This document shows positions 1 through 11,641 of a stretch of DNA of 64,000 nt, in pieces. The notes below the pieces were generated by a model, which saw nothing but the letters and a program-made list of their open reading frames with translations, made no database searches and was not told the DNA's origin. The DNA is from Smittia aterrima (taxonomy: Eukaryota > Arthropoda > Insecta > Diptera > Chironomidae): the NCBI GenBank assembly GCA_033063855.1, contig CP093831.1, positions 16,802,001 to 16,866,000 of the forward strand. The letters run 5' to 3'. The position numbers and the translations under genes were made by a program. The number at the start of each line of letters is the position of its first letter. Positions within the stretch are counted from its first letter, which is position 1.

Positions 1-748
1 GTGTTGCATCGCAGAGCAGAAAAGAAAAAAAAAGTCAATCACTGAGACGGAAAGTTTTTATTGATTTTTTCGCGATGAGACCCTCATAGCTTCCGTAATG
101 ATAGAAGTGGAGCTTATGTTTGATTGGAAACTTATTTTTATTGCACGGGCACGAGCCGAAACTATTTTCAAACAGTTAAATAAATATTTTCGTTTGTGAC
201 GAACATAAATTAAAAAATTTCCTCATCGAGCAACCAACCATTTTGGGAATTAAGAAAACTTTTTCAATGGAAGCAGATTTTTTCTAAATTAGTCGTTGAA
301 AGAAAAGCTTTAGACTTTTAAGAGAATGTTCGAGTAGTGACTCACAATGAAATATAAGAATTTTAAGTTTTCAATGGAAGGAGAACAAGATTTTTTCAAT
401 TACGTTTTTATGAAAATTTTTCTTTTTTGAATTTCTCCCTTAAAATCACTCGCACTGAAAATATTTCACCTGGTATTTGATCCAAAGACTGCTATGAACG
501 ATTATTTAACTTCCTCGCACCTTATTCACACTAAATCTTCAATATATTTGAAGTTATTTGCTTAGATTGAAGACCAAGTTTCCGAGAGTTTTAACTGAGG
601 GACGACGAACTTGACTCCAGTTTGATCCAAGTGGTGAACTTGTGGTGAAGGTGAATTTAAACATCTGATCGTCAGCGAGATCCGGGCAGTTTGATTTGAG
701 CGTATTTTTTTTTGACAATTGCATTTAGTGAATTAAAGTGGATTAAAG
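1..748. other. Upstream intergenic / 5' region of the asterless-like gene
   Basis: AT-rich DNA with no convincing open reading frame on either strand. It presumably holds the promoter and 5' untranslated region of the coiled-coil gene that starts at 749. Several T-runs are visible, but I see no clear TATA box or repeat. Confidence 0.5.
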
Positions 749-3700
749 ATGAACTCGAAAGGGACTGAATTAACAATCTTTCAAGGAGGTCCCTCAATTC
801 ATGTTGATAACAATCAACAACGAATCGAAGAGGAAGAGGCAGCGCAAGACCAACTTCGCCGGCACGATGAGGTAAACAAGCGTCAGATTTGAATTTCACC
901 AAATAAATTTATTTAAACGCTTCTCATTTTAGCTTAATCATGAGCTCCAAGATGCTTTCGATGATTTGGAACATGACGAAGACGATGAATCTGTTAATTA
1001 CACAAAGAATTCGCATGGAAACGCATTCACAAGTTTCAGTCGAATTCCTGTTCATCAAAAACAAAATTCCTTCCATCTCCGAGATGAGGAGACTCACCGA
1101 AAGAATAATTTAGAATCGAAAACTCGTGAGATTGAATTTGTCACGAATCAACTTGTGAAACTACGAGAGGAACATAAGAAAGTGGTCGCTGAATATGAAA
1201 AGCGTTTAATGATTGCTGAGTCAGAAAAGGAGCGAGCTCTGATGACAAGGAAAGAGACACATCAACTTTTGGTTGAAAACAAAGGAAGGTCTCGTGAAAT
1301 TGAAGAAATCAATGAAGAGCTTCACTCAAAGATTAAATCGTTGGAAAAAGAAAACTCGAGTCTGGTGGGTGAGCTGGAAAGTACAAAGTTGATGCTATCA
1401 GATGTTCAAGTGAAGTACAATATGGTTGAGAAAAACATAACATACAAAGCTGATCGTAACACAGATCAGATCTTAAGAGAAGCTAAAGAAAAACATTCCG
1501 CACAAATCGAGATGATGCAGCAGCAAGTCGACGGTCTTAGAAAGAAGTTCGATGAACTAGAACACGAACACAAAAATCTTCAAATTCGATATAGGGAGTC
1601 GAACAAGTCTCGCGAGAGTATTTTGATTGAGAAAGGCGAAATCATCAATCAACTAAACAAAAACCTTGAAGCCGCTCAGCAACAATGTCAAGACTTACTT
1701 TCACGTCCAAATCTTTCTCAAGAGAATAGACATTTACAAAACATGGTTCGGTCATTGGAAAGTGAAAAAGATGAACTTAGTCACACCATTAATAAACTTC
1801 AGAAGCGACTGCAGGAGCAGACAACTGAAATGGAGTTGATGGATAGCATCGTGAAGGAATGCGGAGGGAATAATAATTCATTCGCTGAAACTTCAAAGTT
1901 CATTACTCGTGATCCGTTGAAGAATGTCAATTGCAGTACTCCAATGGCCCCTGAAGCTCGACTGGCCCGTGTTAAGGATGAATTATGCAAATCCCTTAAT
2001 AACATCAAGAACAAAAGAGAAGAAATAAAAATCTACGAGAAACAGCTTCGCGAGAAAGACGAGGAAATAAAGAAACTTAAATTTGATGAGAACACAGCAC
2101 TCGTTAAAATGAACAAGTATCGCGACGAGATGATTCGATTCGAAAGCAAAACAAATATTTTGGAGAAAGAGGTTGACAAGATACGCCAGGAGCTGTTCCA
2201 AAAATCAGTTACAAATAATTGCACTTCGGATAAGGAACAAGAAGAGAAAATAAGAAATCTGCAACTGAGTAAGGAAAGTCTTGAAGCAGAACTCAACAGT
2301 ATTAAAACAGATTTCGAGAGATTACGAATTAGGAATGGAGAATTGATGGAGTTCGACAAGGAAAGACAAGAAGAAATGCTTTCACTTCAAAATTCTTCGA
2401 GAGTCGTTGAAGAATTGATTCACGAACGTAACAAGATTAAAAATCTTGAAGAGCAACTCAGTAAATATCAAAACATTCAAAGAACAGATCAAGCAACTCA
2501 AGGCATCATTGAAGGTAAAAAAATCTTTAATAGAGTCAAATTTATACATTTCCTAACTTTTCATTTTTCTTAAAGCGACTCGAACAAGTTTATCTCATGA
2601 TAAGTCAGCAAGAGGAGAGGAAAAGTCGTGTGAGATGTGTGAAGAATATTTGCAGCAATTGGAGAAGGTTTGTACTCTTAGCATAAACTTAAAATTCAGT
2701 TTCTCATTAAATTATTTATTCGCAATCAACAGCTTGAGATTTCCTGTTTAGAAACTGAAAAAGCAAATATTGAACATTTGAAAACTATCGAACGATTGAA
2801 CAAAGAGCTAATCGAGTCGAATAAATTTATTGAGACTCTGGAAGAAAAGTTGAATCTGAAGAAAGTGCGTGATCAAGAAATCGAAACATTGAAGAAGAAA
2901 GCTGAAGAGTTTGAAGAATTTATGCGAACAAACACTCGAAGTGGGTCAGCAGCCTCAAACAAATCTAACGCATCGGACACGAAAACTTTCGCTTCAACAG
3001 ATGTATCCGAGTTAGAAGAATCAAGCCGCAAGCAACGAGAAACAGAGACGAAGATTCGTGATGAGATGTCGAAGCTTTTTGCAGCTGATGTCCAGTCGTT
3101 AGAAAAACGTTTCCATGCTGAAACGAAAGAGATGAAAAACGCAATCGACATTCTTAGTAACGACTTAAAAGAAACCACCGACCAACTGATGACTCGCTCT
3201 GAGCAATTGGACGTTCTTAAATTCACTATCGTCGAGGAACGCAAGGAAGCGTCAAGAATGCTTCATCAGAAAGACGAAGACTTTAAAGTGGCGATTGAGA
3301 AATATCGCTTCGAACATGAAAATAACCAGCAGCAAATCGATGAATTGGTTTCACAACTAAACGAGAACAAAGAACTTATACAAGAAGAACGTTTATCGAT
3401 CGCAGCTTTGAAACGACAAATTAACGAGGAAAGAGCGTCACTGAATAAACGAGAAGAAGAAATGAAAACTAAATATGAAAAGCTTCAGAATGAAAGCAAA
3501 AAGTTCATCAACGAACTTAACGAAAAGTATTTGACGGCTAAGCAAACTGCCATGAATTACAAACAGTATTCAGAGGACAAAGAAAATCATTTTCGCAAAG
3601 AACACGAGCGAACAAAAACAGTTTATTATGAAGCCGTCGAGAAGCTTCACAAGGAACAGAAAGAAAGAGAAAAGAAATATCACGAAAAGCTCAAGCAGAA

Positions 3701-3761
3701 GGAAGTAGAATTCGACTACAAAGTGGAGATCTTGAAAGGAATGCTGGAGAACAAATCGTAA
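749..3761 (+). CDS. asl: Asterless/CEP152-like centriolar coiled-coil protein (4 exons)
   Basis: Exons 749-871, 933-2514, 2576-2667 and 2733-3761 join in frame to give 941 residues; all introns are GT-AG and about 60 nt long. The protein is almost entirely heptad-type coiled coil, with a short acidic N-terminus (EHDEDDES). I assign it to Asterless/CEP152, the scaffold that recruits Plk4 to start centriole duplication. The match rests on a stretch around residue 250 (EIINQLNKNLEAAQQQC) that closely resembles the EIINKLTRSLEESQKQC-type stretch of vertebrate CEP152, on a Cys-x-x-Cys coiled segment in exon 3, and on a basic C-terminal coil. The length is close to that of fly Asl. The start is the first ATG, followed by 41 codons to a clean donor. 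A generic coiled-coil protein remains possible because such proteins look alike. Confidence 0.72.
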
Positions 3762-3790
3762 CTGTCAGAATTAAATTGTTTGCACTATGA

Positions 3791-3796
3791 AATAAA
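3791..3796 (+). terminator. Polyadenylation signal AATAAA of the asterless-like gene
   Basis: AATAAA lies 30 nt after the stop codon, the expected place for 3' end formation of the + strand gene. Confidence 0.6.
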
Positions 3797-4413
3797 TTCC
3801 ATTTTATAACTTTGTAACTCTTTATTTTATTTTTATTGCTGACTTCAAATTAGTATTAATTTTCGTTAAAGGATTTTCCAGTAATTAACTTCATTTTATA
3901 GTCTTTGTTAGGTTCACAAGCAGGGCACAAGTCTAAGAGGTTCACAAGCAATAGGAGTTTCGAGGATCTCTCGATTTTGAAAGCTTTAAAGTTTCTTATG
4001 ACAATCGAAGCCTCCGATGCGCTCCTTCGTTCAATTTTCCTTACTCATTCAGTGCTTAGATTACGAGAAACATCAATCTCTATTTGATAAACATAATGAC
4101 ATTCTTCTTATCTTGTCGTGCCTTGAATGACGCGAGGGAAAATATTTTCTTCATTTCCCTGCTTGCTCTCTTTTCTTTTCTTAGAAATTCCTTCCCACTT
4201 TCATTTAATCAGCTCAACTCGTGTTGATATCTAAGAATAAAGAATTTTCATTTCAATTGTTCTACCTCTAATTTAATTAAGGATGCGAACAAATTTTTCT
4301 TTTAGCGAAACTCTTCGTCTCTCTTCAAATTTTATCAATTTAATGAATTGCACAATGAAATTTTCCTTCTCATCGTCTCCGGAAAAATGGTTTTTTCGTC
4401 TTTGTTGACTCGT
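3797..4413. other. Tail-to-tail intergenic region
   Basis: This AT-rich spacer separates two convergent genes. The 60-codon open frame at 3905-4087 has no recognisable features. The stretch probably contains the 3' untranslated region of the minus-strand IQ gene. I see nothing else here. Confidence 0.5.
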
Positions 4414-7400
4414 TTATTTGGAGCCTCGCTTCTTCTTCTCACCATCCGCACTCTTTATTCTGTAATGGAGGAAGAATAAAAATAAAATGCAAATTTAAAG
4501 TTCATTAAATATACATTTGACATTTTTCTCTAAAGAGAGAGGTGCGTCGTCGATCAAACGAAAAGCTTTTTATCATCGCAAATCTCTCGTTTCGTGTGTC
4601 ACAAAAAAGGATTCGAGGATAAACTTCGTAAACGAAGAATTATTGGAGGGTTTTATCTCAACTCTCTGACCCGATAATAATTTTTTGTAGTTTTAGAAAA
4701 GTTGAGAGAAATTTCGGAGAAAAATCCTTAAAAACATTTCGAAGGCTCGTTTATTCACTTACCTCTTTCGCAAGTGCTTTGGAATGACTCGAATCACATC
4801 TGTCTGAATCTGAACAGGCATCGTGTGCTGACGTTTCATTCTGTGAGGCTTAGCTGGGATTTGACTCGGTGATTTTGCTTTTGCTGTCAAATCTGTGGAG
4901 AGAAGAGAAAGAGTGTTTTAACATTCGCACGCACAAATTTGTGTTCTCTGATTTGTTTACCTAGGACAGGAACAGCAATTTCCGTATCAATGACAGAGTC
5001 CTGAGCTGTAACAGAAGAAACAACGGTTTCCACAGTTATAACGATCTCCTTATCCAACAATTTCTCCCCCGACACATTTGACGACTTTGATGAATCTTCA
5101 TCTTCGCGCGTGCTGTTCCGTTGAATAGCATCTTCACGGTGTAATGTTCGACGTCGCTCGTCGACTGTTAGGAAACTTGTCTTCTGCTCCAATTTAATTT
5201 CAATTACGCCACCCGCCCCTGCTAATTTTTTATCTGAGTCAGTGTATGTGGTCGTGGTGTCATCCGTCCACTCGTCAACACTTTCTTGCTTGCGCGGCGG
5301 GCTGCTGTAGCCTTCAAGTTCTTCGTCGAACCGCTCGATACGAAGTTCTTGCGACTGTATGAATTCGTCAAGCGATTTATCGATGGCCGCATTTCCAATC
5401 GATGAATATTGCATCGAGTGATTTGTGCGCTTGCCATTCGACCGTTCGCCTAATGGAATTCTCGTTGCAGCCGATGCAATTGTTGATTCTGAATCAGTTG
5501 AATGAATTGTTTCCAGAGCTGTCCGAATTTTATCGTCGTCGATTATCGACTTGTTGTGGCTTGGATCGAAATAATCTGAATCAGCAATTGAAAACGATGA
5601 AGCCATGATTTTTTCACGAATACTTTTCGAGTCGTAGAAGTTATCGAATTGGTCTTCGTCATCGCCAGGGTAATCATCGTAAGTCGGGGATTTGTCATCT
5701 TCGCTGTATGACATCTCGTGAAGGTTCTCCAAGAAATTATGATTTCTCAAAGTAGCTTCGAGTAGGGGATCAAAGCCGTCGTCAGGATATCCTTCTTTAC
5801 GACTTTTCTTCGTGTAATCCTGACTCAAAATCGAGCCCAACAATCGATCATCCATGCTCATTCCATACTTCAATCGTTTAGACGATGACAATGGCTTTGG
5901 CCGTCCAATTACAACGTCGTCATCATCTTCGCCCTCCAAAGATTGATTTTCAAAATTCGTCATCATCTCCATTGACATTGCAAGCTCATCGTCCGTTTCA
6001 GGTTGTTGCTCTGTGCTTAATTGTTTTTCCGATGAGAGCCGCTTTTGTGTTTCTATTTCATTCTTCTTCAATGAATAATACATTGCCTCGGCTGTGTCCT
6101 TGTTGGCAACGAAATCAAAGTTCTCGATGACTTTCTCGTCGTCGTCAAGTGATTCAACAGCTTTCTCTTGACTAATCGGCTCGTCACTTTTCTGAGATTC
6201 AGTTGAAGGAACTTTTTCATAAGAGGAATTGCGATCGGGATCGCGATCTTCTCCGGAGCTTCCAGTCAACATAATGTCTGATGACGAGCCGGAGGGTTCA
6301 GGGAAGATTCCACCGCCTTGCATAAGATTTATATCGTCAATCGTTGAATTCAAACCAATTGGTTCATTATCATAGAACTCATCATTTCGTTCGAGTGAAT
6401 ATTTTCCATCATCGAGTGACGAGTAACGAGCAGTTGAGTGTTCAGATCCTTTCTCATCGTCGTAATATCTGTCAGCAGTTTCAATTTCTTCATTTGGCTT
6501 AAAGGGATCTTCTTCTTCTTCTGTTTCGTCTTCTTCATCAGTTAAATCGCCAGCTGAGCTGCCAGTTGATTCATTGCTATCTTTCGGTCCTTTCTTTCGT
6601 CGAAAGACCGATTGAATCTGGCCGTTTGTTCCATCTCTGCGTCCATAACAATGTTTGCAATGTCTTCTTCGTCTTGCAATTGCTTAGCTGTTTTCTCAGT
6701 TGATGAAGATGCTGGAGTTTCTTCTTTAGGTGTCTCTGGTTCTTCTTCTTTCTTCTCCTCAGATTCGTCCTCTTCTTTTTCTCTTCTTCACCTTCGCCTT
6801 CACTTTCCTTCTTAACGTCTTTACGTTTCTTTTGGCCACGGAAAGATGCTTGAATCATCAACGCAGCATTTTCCATCTCGTCGTCCAAAACCATGTTTGC
6901 AATTTCATCGTCAACCTCTTGGACAGAATCTTTTGTCTCTTGAGGTTCATCTGCGGTGCTGGATTCTCCTTGCGGTTCATCCTTTTTAATATCTTTTCGA
7001 GTTTTATGGCCACGGAACGTTGCTTGAATCTTTAAAGCGGCGTTCTCCATCTCGTCGTCCAAAACCATGTTTGCAACATCGTCGTCGTCGTTTGCTTGTT
7101 GTTCTGACGTTTCTCCTTCCTCGGGCGCAGCTTCAGGATCGTCTTCATCTGCGAAAACAGGAAAGTTTAAAGTTTTACGAGCGATGTGAGACGTTGATTA
7201 GCATTTCTCTCAAAACTTTATTTTCATAACCTTCGGCTGATAAGTACACACCTTGTTCTGCTGTTTCATCCTCCACCGCAGTTTCTTCCTCGACGGTTTC
7301 TTCTTCGTCCTCTTGACGCTCTATAAAATATGCATTACAAGCAGACATTAGTTAGAGACACTCAACATGATATTTCGCTAATAAGGAAGGTGATAAAATT

Positions 7401-10400
7401 TTATTGCTTCGTTTATTGCGAGTGAGGATTCTTCTTGACGCCATCGTTTGAATTATATCAGTGGATGAAAAGACTTTTTGGCACACAAAACGAAATAACT
7501 TCATGAACATGAATTTTGATTGCAAGTATTAGGAGACTGAAAGGCTTGATTACATCCGTTGAAAACAATGCGACAAAGCTAAACGATAAACAGTTTGAGC
7601 GAGGAAAAACTTCCGTTTGAGTTGTTTTAATCTTTAAGCAGCAGAACGGCAACGGCTAATGATGATGACGACGATAAGCTGCGTTCATTTGCTTCACGCT
7701 AATTGCGAGGATAAAATTAAAAAAGTTATAAAAGTTAATTTCTCACCTTCATTTGTTTCCGCTTCTTCATCAACTGCTTCGGACTCTTGAATCTCCTCAA
7801 CGTCAGCGCTCGTATCTTGCTGCTCGGTTTCTTCTTGATCTTGCGTGTCTTGAGTTTGCTCTGAACATTGATCAATCACGATGTTTATCTCGTCAGCACT
7901 TTCATTCGATTTTTCATTCGGTTCGACTATTTGTTCCTTTCTGACTTTATGACCTCTGAACGCTGCTTGAATTTTTAAAGCGGCGTCTTCCATTTCCTCG
8001 TCAAGAATCATGTCAGTTACATCTTCTTCTTCCGGTTTAAGTTGAGGGTCAGAAGAATTTTCATCCTTTTCTTCCTCGGGCAATGGTGCTTCGTCTTTCT
8101 CGAGACTCGGGCATTTTTCATCCATCGAAACTGTCGGAATATTCTCGTCAACCGGAGCTTCTGTTTCTTCAGGAATTTCTGACTCTTCCGTCTCTGGTTG
8201 CAAAATCTCATCGATAATTGGTTCGATTTCTTCGTTCGACAGTTGAACGCTTTCTTTTGATAAGTCGATTGACTTTGGTTGTTCGATAGCTTCCAAAGGA
8301 TTTTCAATGCTTAACTTCGGTTCAACGTGTTCGCTCGATTGATTTTCATCGATTGCGATATCCTCGGATTCTTTTAAATTGGATTTTTGATCCAGGTGTT
8401 CAGTTCCCTCGCTGAAAAGTTCACTGGCAACAGTTCCCGCATATTCATTAACTACTTCGTCCATTAGTTGAATTGGGGAGATGTCGGTGGAGTGTAAAAT
8501 CGATTCAACAGTTTCACTCGGCTCTTGCTCATTTAAATGCAACTCAAGTTGTTCCGCTTGTTGACTCTCATTTATTTCATTGTCATCAACAGTTGATGAG
8601 CGAATGACGGAGCTGCCACTCAATTTCTCTTCCTCTGCTTTATCAATTACTTCGTCTTCTACTTCATCGAGAGATTGTTGACGATTTGAGCCCGCTGAAT
8701 CACCATCGATTGACTTTTCATCAGTTAATTCGTGTGATTTGTTATCTCCCTCATCCATCGATTCATTCGGTGATCCGTCGTCATGTTCTGACATGGATTC
8801 CTTCAAAGTTGAATATTCGATTTCACCCGACGGCAATTTTTCTAGATTATCGTTAACTTCGGCTCCACTCTCCCCGAGAATTTCTTGATCTCCCTCAATC
8901 GGATTTAACGAGTCTCGCCCCGAAACATTCTCATCAATTTCACTTTCAACGATTTCTTGGTCGGGCTCCAATTGTTCAATAAATTTCTTTTCGCAAATCT
9001 CCTCCACAACAGGGTTGGCGTCGGCATATTCAGCCTCATCACTTTCTAAATTTTCATTTTCAGTTTCGTTCGGCAACGCACTTAATCCTTCTTGCGGTTC
9101 TCCTTCATTAAGCTCGATGTTTATTCCGTCCTCGACATTTTGAATGGGCTCTTGTGGCTGCTGTACTTCCGAGTTTTCGCTTTCATTAACTGCTTCACTC
9201 TCGACGACGTTTTCTTCGATATTATCGTTTGATTCAATAATATTCTCGCTCTCTATCAGATTTTCTGAATTTTCCGCCGCTTCATCAACGACACTCGGTT
9301 CCTTTTCCAATTTCTCGCCATCATCTTTTTCGATTGAAGCGACTTGCTGTGGTGATAAATCTTCACCCTCTGGCAAATCCTGCTCAATTTCTTCCGCTTT
9401 TTGCTGAGTTTCCGAAATAACTTCTGAAATTATTTAGTCTTCATTATTTTCCCGTTCATCAGTCTCTTATTTTAGGGCCTTTCATCCGAAGGATATTTTA
9501 CATGTTTTAAAAACTTTTTGTAAAGATAACAACGCCTGAGGCCTGAATGATGTAACAATTATAAATATTTTCATTTAATTTTCGAAATGAGATTTTTTTC
9601 TAATTAAAATTTCTCGGGTTAATTGGAATATGTCCCATAAACTTTATCGAGATTTTTGTCGTAGATTGTTTTAATTAAGTTTGGATTGGGCTCAAAAAGG
9701 ATAAAAAGCCCTTGAAGACATTTGAAAAAATACTTTACCTTCAACTTCAGTTTCCTCTGCTTCTGTGGTTATAGAATTTCCTCCGGAATTTTCATTCCCA
9801 ACGGGCACTTCTACAACTTCGTCGGTTGCATTGTCTGATTTCGATTCTTCAAAAGCTTCGCTTATGCCTTCGCCTTCAGCTATGGGTGTTTCTTCTTGAG
9901 TTTCAACATTTTCTGAATCGTTCTCATCGCCTTCAGCAGTTGCATCTTCAAGCTTTTCAATTTCTGTGTCAATATTCTCAACGCTCGCTTCATCTTCTTT
10001 TTTCTCTTCGTTAACTGAGTTCAAAACTTCTTCTGTTGACTCCGGAGCTTCAATTGATTTCAAACTTTCAGCTTTCTCAATAATTTCAGCATCGACTGAA
10101 GTTGAAGATTTCGTTTCTTCAAGAATTTCTGCATTTTCTTCTTCTGCAGTTAGTTCTTCCACAGATTTTTCTTCGAGTTTTTCTTCAAGATCGCATTCTT
10201 CCGATTTAACAAGAACTTCTTCAGAATTTTCTGCTATAATATTCGACTCAATTTCTTGCCCATCGACAGCTTCAATTGCCTCTTCGAGAACACTCTCAAC
10301 TTCTTGTTCAACGACATTCAAGAGTTCAGGCATAACGACGCTCTCATCGTCAAGTAACTTCTCTTCATCAGTCGCAGTAGCTTCGTTCTCAACATTTTCA

Positions 10401-11641
10401 GCTTCAGCTTCGCAAATTGCCACTCGATTGCTTTCAGGCTCAGCCAATGAATCCTTGGAAATTTCTTTCACAATAACCTCTTCGTTAACTTCAACGAGCT
10501 CAGGCGATTCTTCAATTTCATTTTCGAGCTCTTCAATTTCTTTTGACTCTTCGCTTTGGTGAACAATTTCATTCTCATGAACACTTTCCTGAATTGAGAG
10601 CTTTTCTTCTTTCTCGACTTCATCGTCCAAAGGTTGTGGACAATCTTCAATAGTTTCCATCTCGACAAGTTCATTCTCATCCGTTTTCAAATCCCCAGAT
10701 TCCTCGATTACGCCACTTTCTTCGTGCTGCTCGCTTTCACTAGCAATCGTCGAATCTTCATTGTTCGCAGTGACATCAGGTTCTTTCATTTCTTTCCTTA
10801 CTTTGTGACCACGGAATGAAGCTTGAATCTTCAACGCTGCTTGCTCCATGTCATCGTCTAAAACCATGTTTGCGATATCGTCGTCGACTTCAGATTCAGG
10901 AGGCGGCGATGGCTCCTTATCTTCACAAGCAATCAAACCTTGATCATTTTCCGCACTCTCATCCTTTGAATTTCCTTCAACCGAACACTCAACCAACCCT
11001 CGCGAGTCATTATCATCTAATTCGCTTTCAGTTTTTTCTTTCGTTTCACCTTCTGGGTCGGAAGCTTCCTTTTCAACCTGCTCAGTTATATTCTCGTCAA
11101 ACTTCGTTTCCTTTATATCCCGTCGAACTTTGTGTCCACGGAACGAAGACTGAATCTTCAGGGCGGCCTTCTCCATATCATCATCGAGAACCATGTTCTT
11201 AATGTCATCGTCTTCTGTCACGGAAGCGACTTCCTCCTCTTCATGCTTCACTTCGGCATCTGAACTAATCAATGTCTGAGTGAGAGCTTGAATCGGTGGT
11301 TGATTTGCCTCTGGCAAAATAAACTCTTCCAATGAAGATTCTCTTTTATAACTGACATCCCGCTTGAAGCTGTTAATATCATCTGGGCGAAAGTCATTGA
11401 CGTCATTCGAATGTTCCTTCTCGCGCTTCAACCGTGCATTCTTGTTTTTCTTATAAACCTTATAAGTTGCAAACTTCTTGTAGCTTTGATCGCAACTGCC
11501 ATCACGTTCTTTAAGAAGATTTTCGAAATATTCAGCTGCAAACTCATAAATGTTTTGAGGATTTTCTTTTATAACGCTCTTAGCCAGGCCTCTCATAAGC
11601 TCTTCTAAGCCAGAGGGGATTTTGGGCGATATAATTGGCAT
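4414..11641 (-). CDS. igl: RIIa-domain and multi-IQ-motif acidic protein, igloo/SPA17-like (6 exons)
   Basis: Exons on the minus strand: 11641-9739, 9423-7747, 7320-7252, 7148-4961, 4892-4763 and 4459-4414, encoding about 2000 residues. Residues ~9-47 form an RIIa dimerisation/docking domain like that of sperm protein SP17 (MPIISPKIPSGLEELMRG...YEFAAEYFENLL). Six units follow, each an acidic D/E-D-I-x-N-M-V-L-D-x-x-M-E lead into an IQ motif (KIQASFRGHKVRKE type). Two units lie in exon 1, one in exon 2 and three in exon 4, separated by Glu/Ser-rich low-complexity sequence; the C-terminus is short and basic. IQ motifs bind calmodulin and RIIa domains dock on AKAP-type helices. Fly igloo is the closest family I know, but that name is an inference. 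Introns 1-4 are all phase 1. Exon 4 needs two 1-nt corrections (near 6780 and 6637) to stay open. The ATG at 11641 was chosen because it begins the RIIa domain. Confidence 0.7.
6577..6790 (-). other. Double frameshift within exon 4 of the RIIa-IQ gene
   Basis: Reading down the minus strand, the frame carrying IQ unit five runs into basic nonsense after an A5 run at about 6776-6780. A second frame then carries a typical acidic linker and the lead DEEDIANIVMDAEMEQTA. At about 6637 coding sense moves to the third frame (QIQSVFRRKKGPKD), which continues to the end of the exon. One extra base at each point would restore a single frame. Both points lie at or beside short homopolymers, which suggests indel errors in the assembly; decay of the sixth IQ unit is the alternative. 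Confidence 0.65.

Noticed and set aside
3905..4087. 60-codon + strand frame after the asterless-like gene
   Set aside because: No domain, lies in a convergent 3' spacer, and its length is expected by chance.
9966..10562. 198-codon Ser-rich frame on the + strand
   Set aside because: It is the antisense shadow of Glu-rich codons of the RIIa-IQ gene (gaa/tcc complement).
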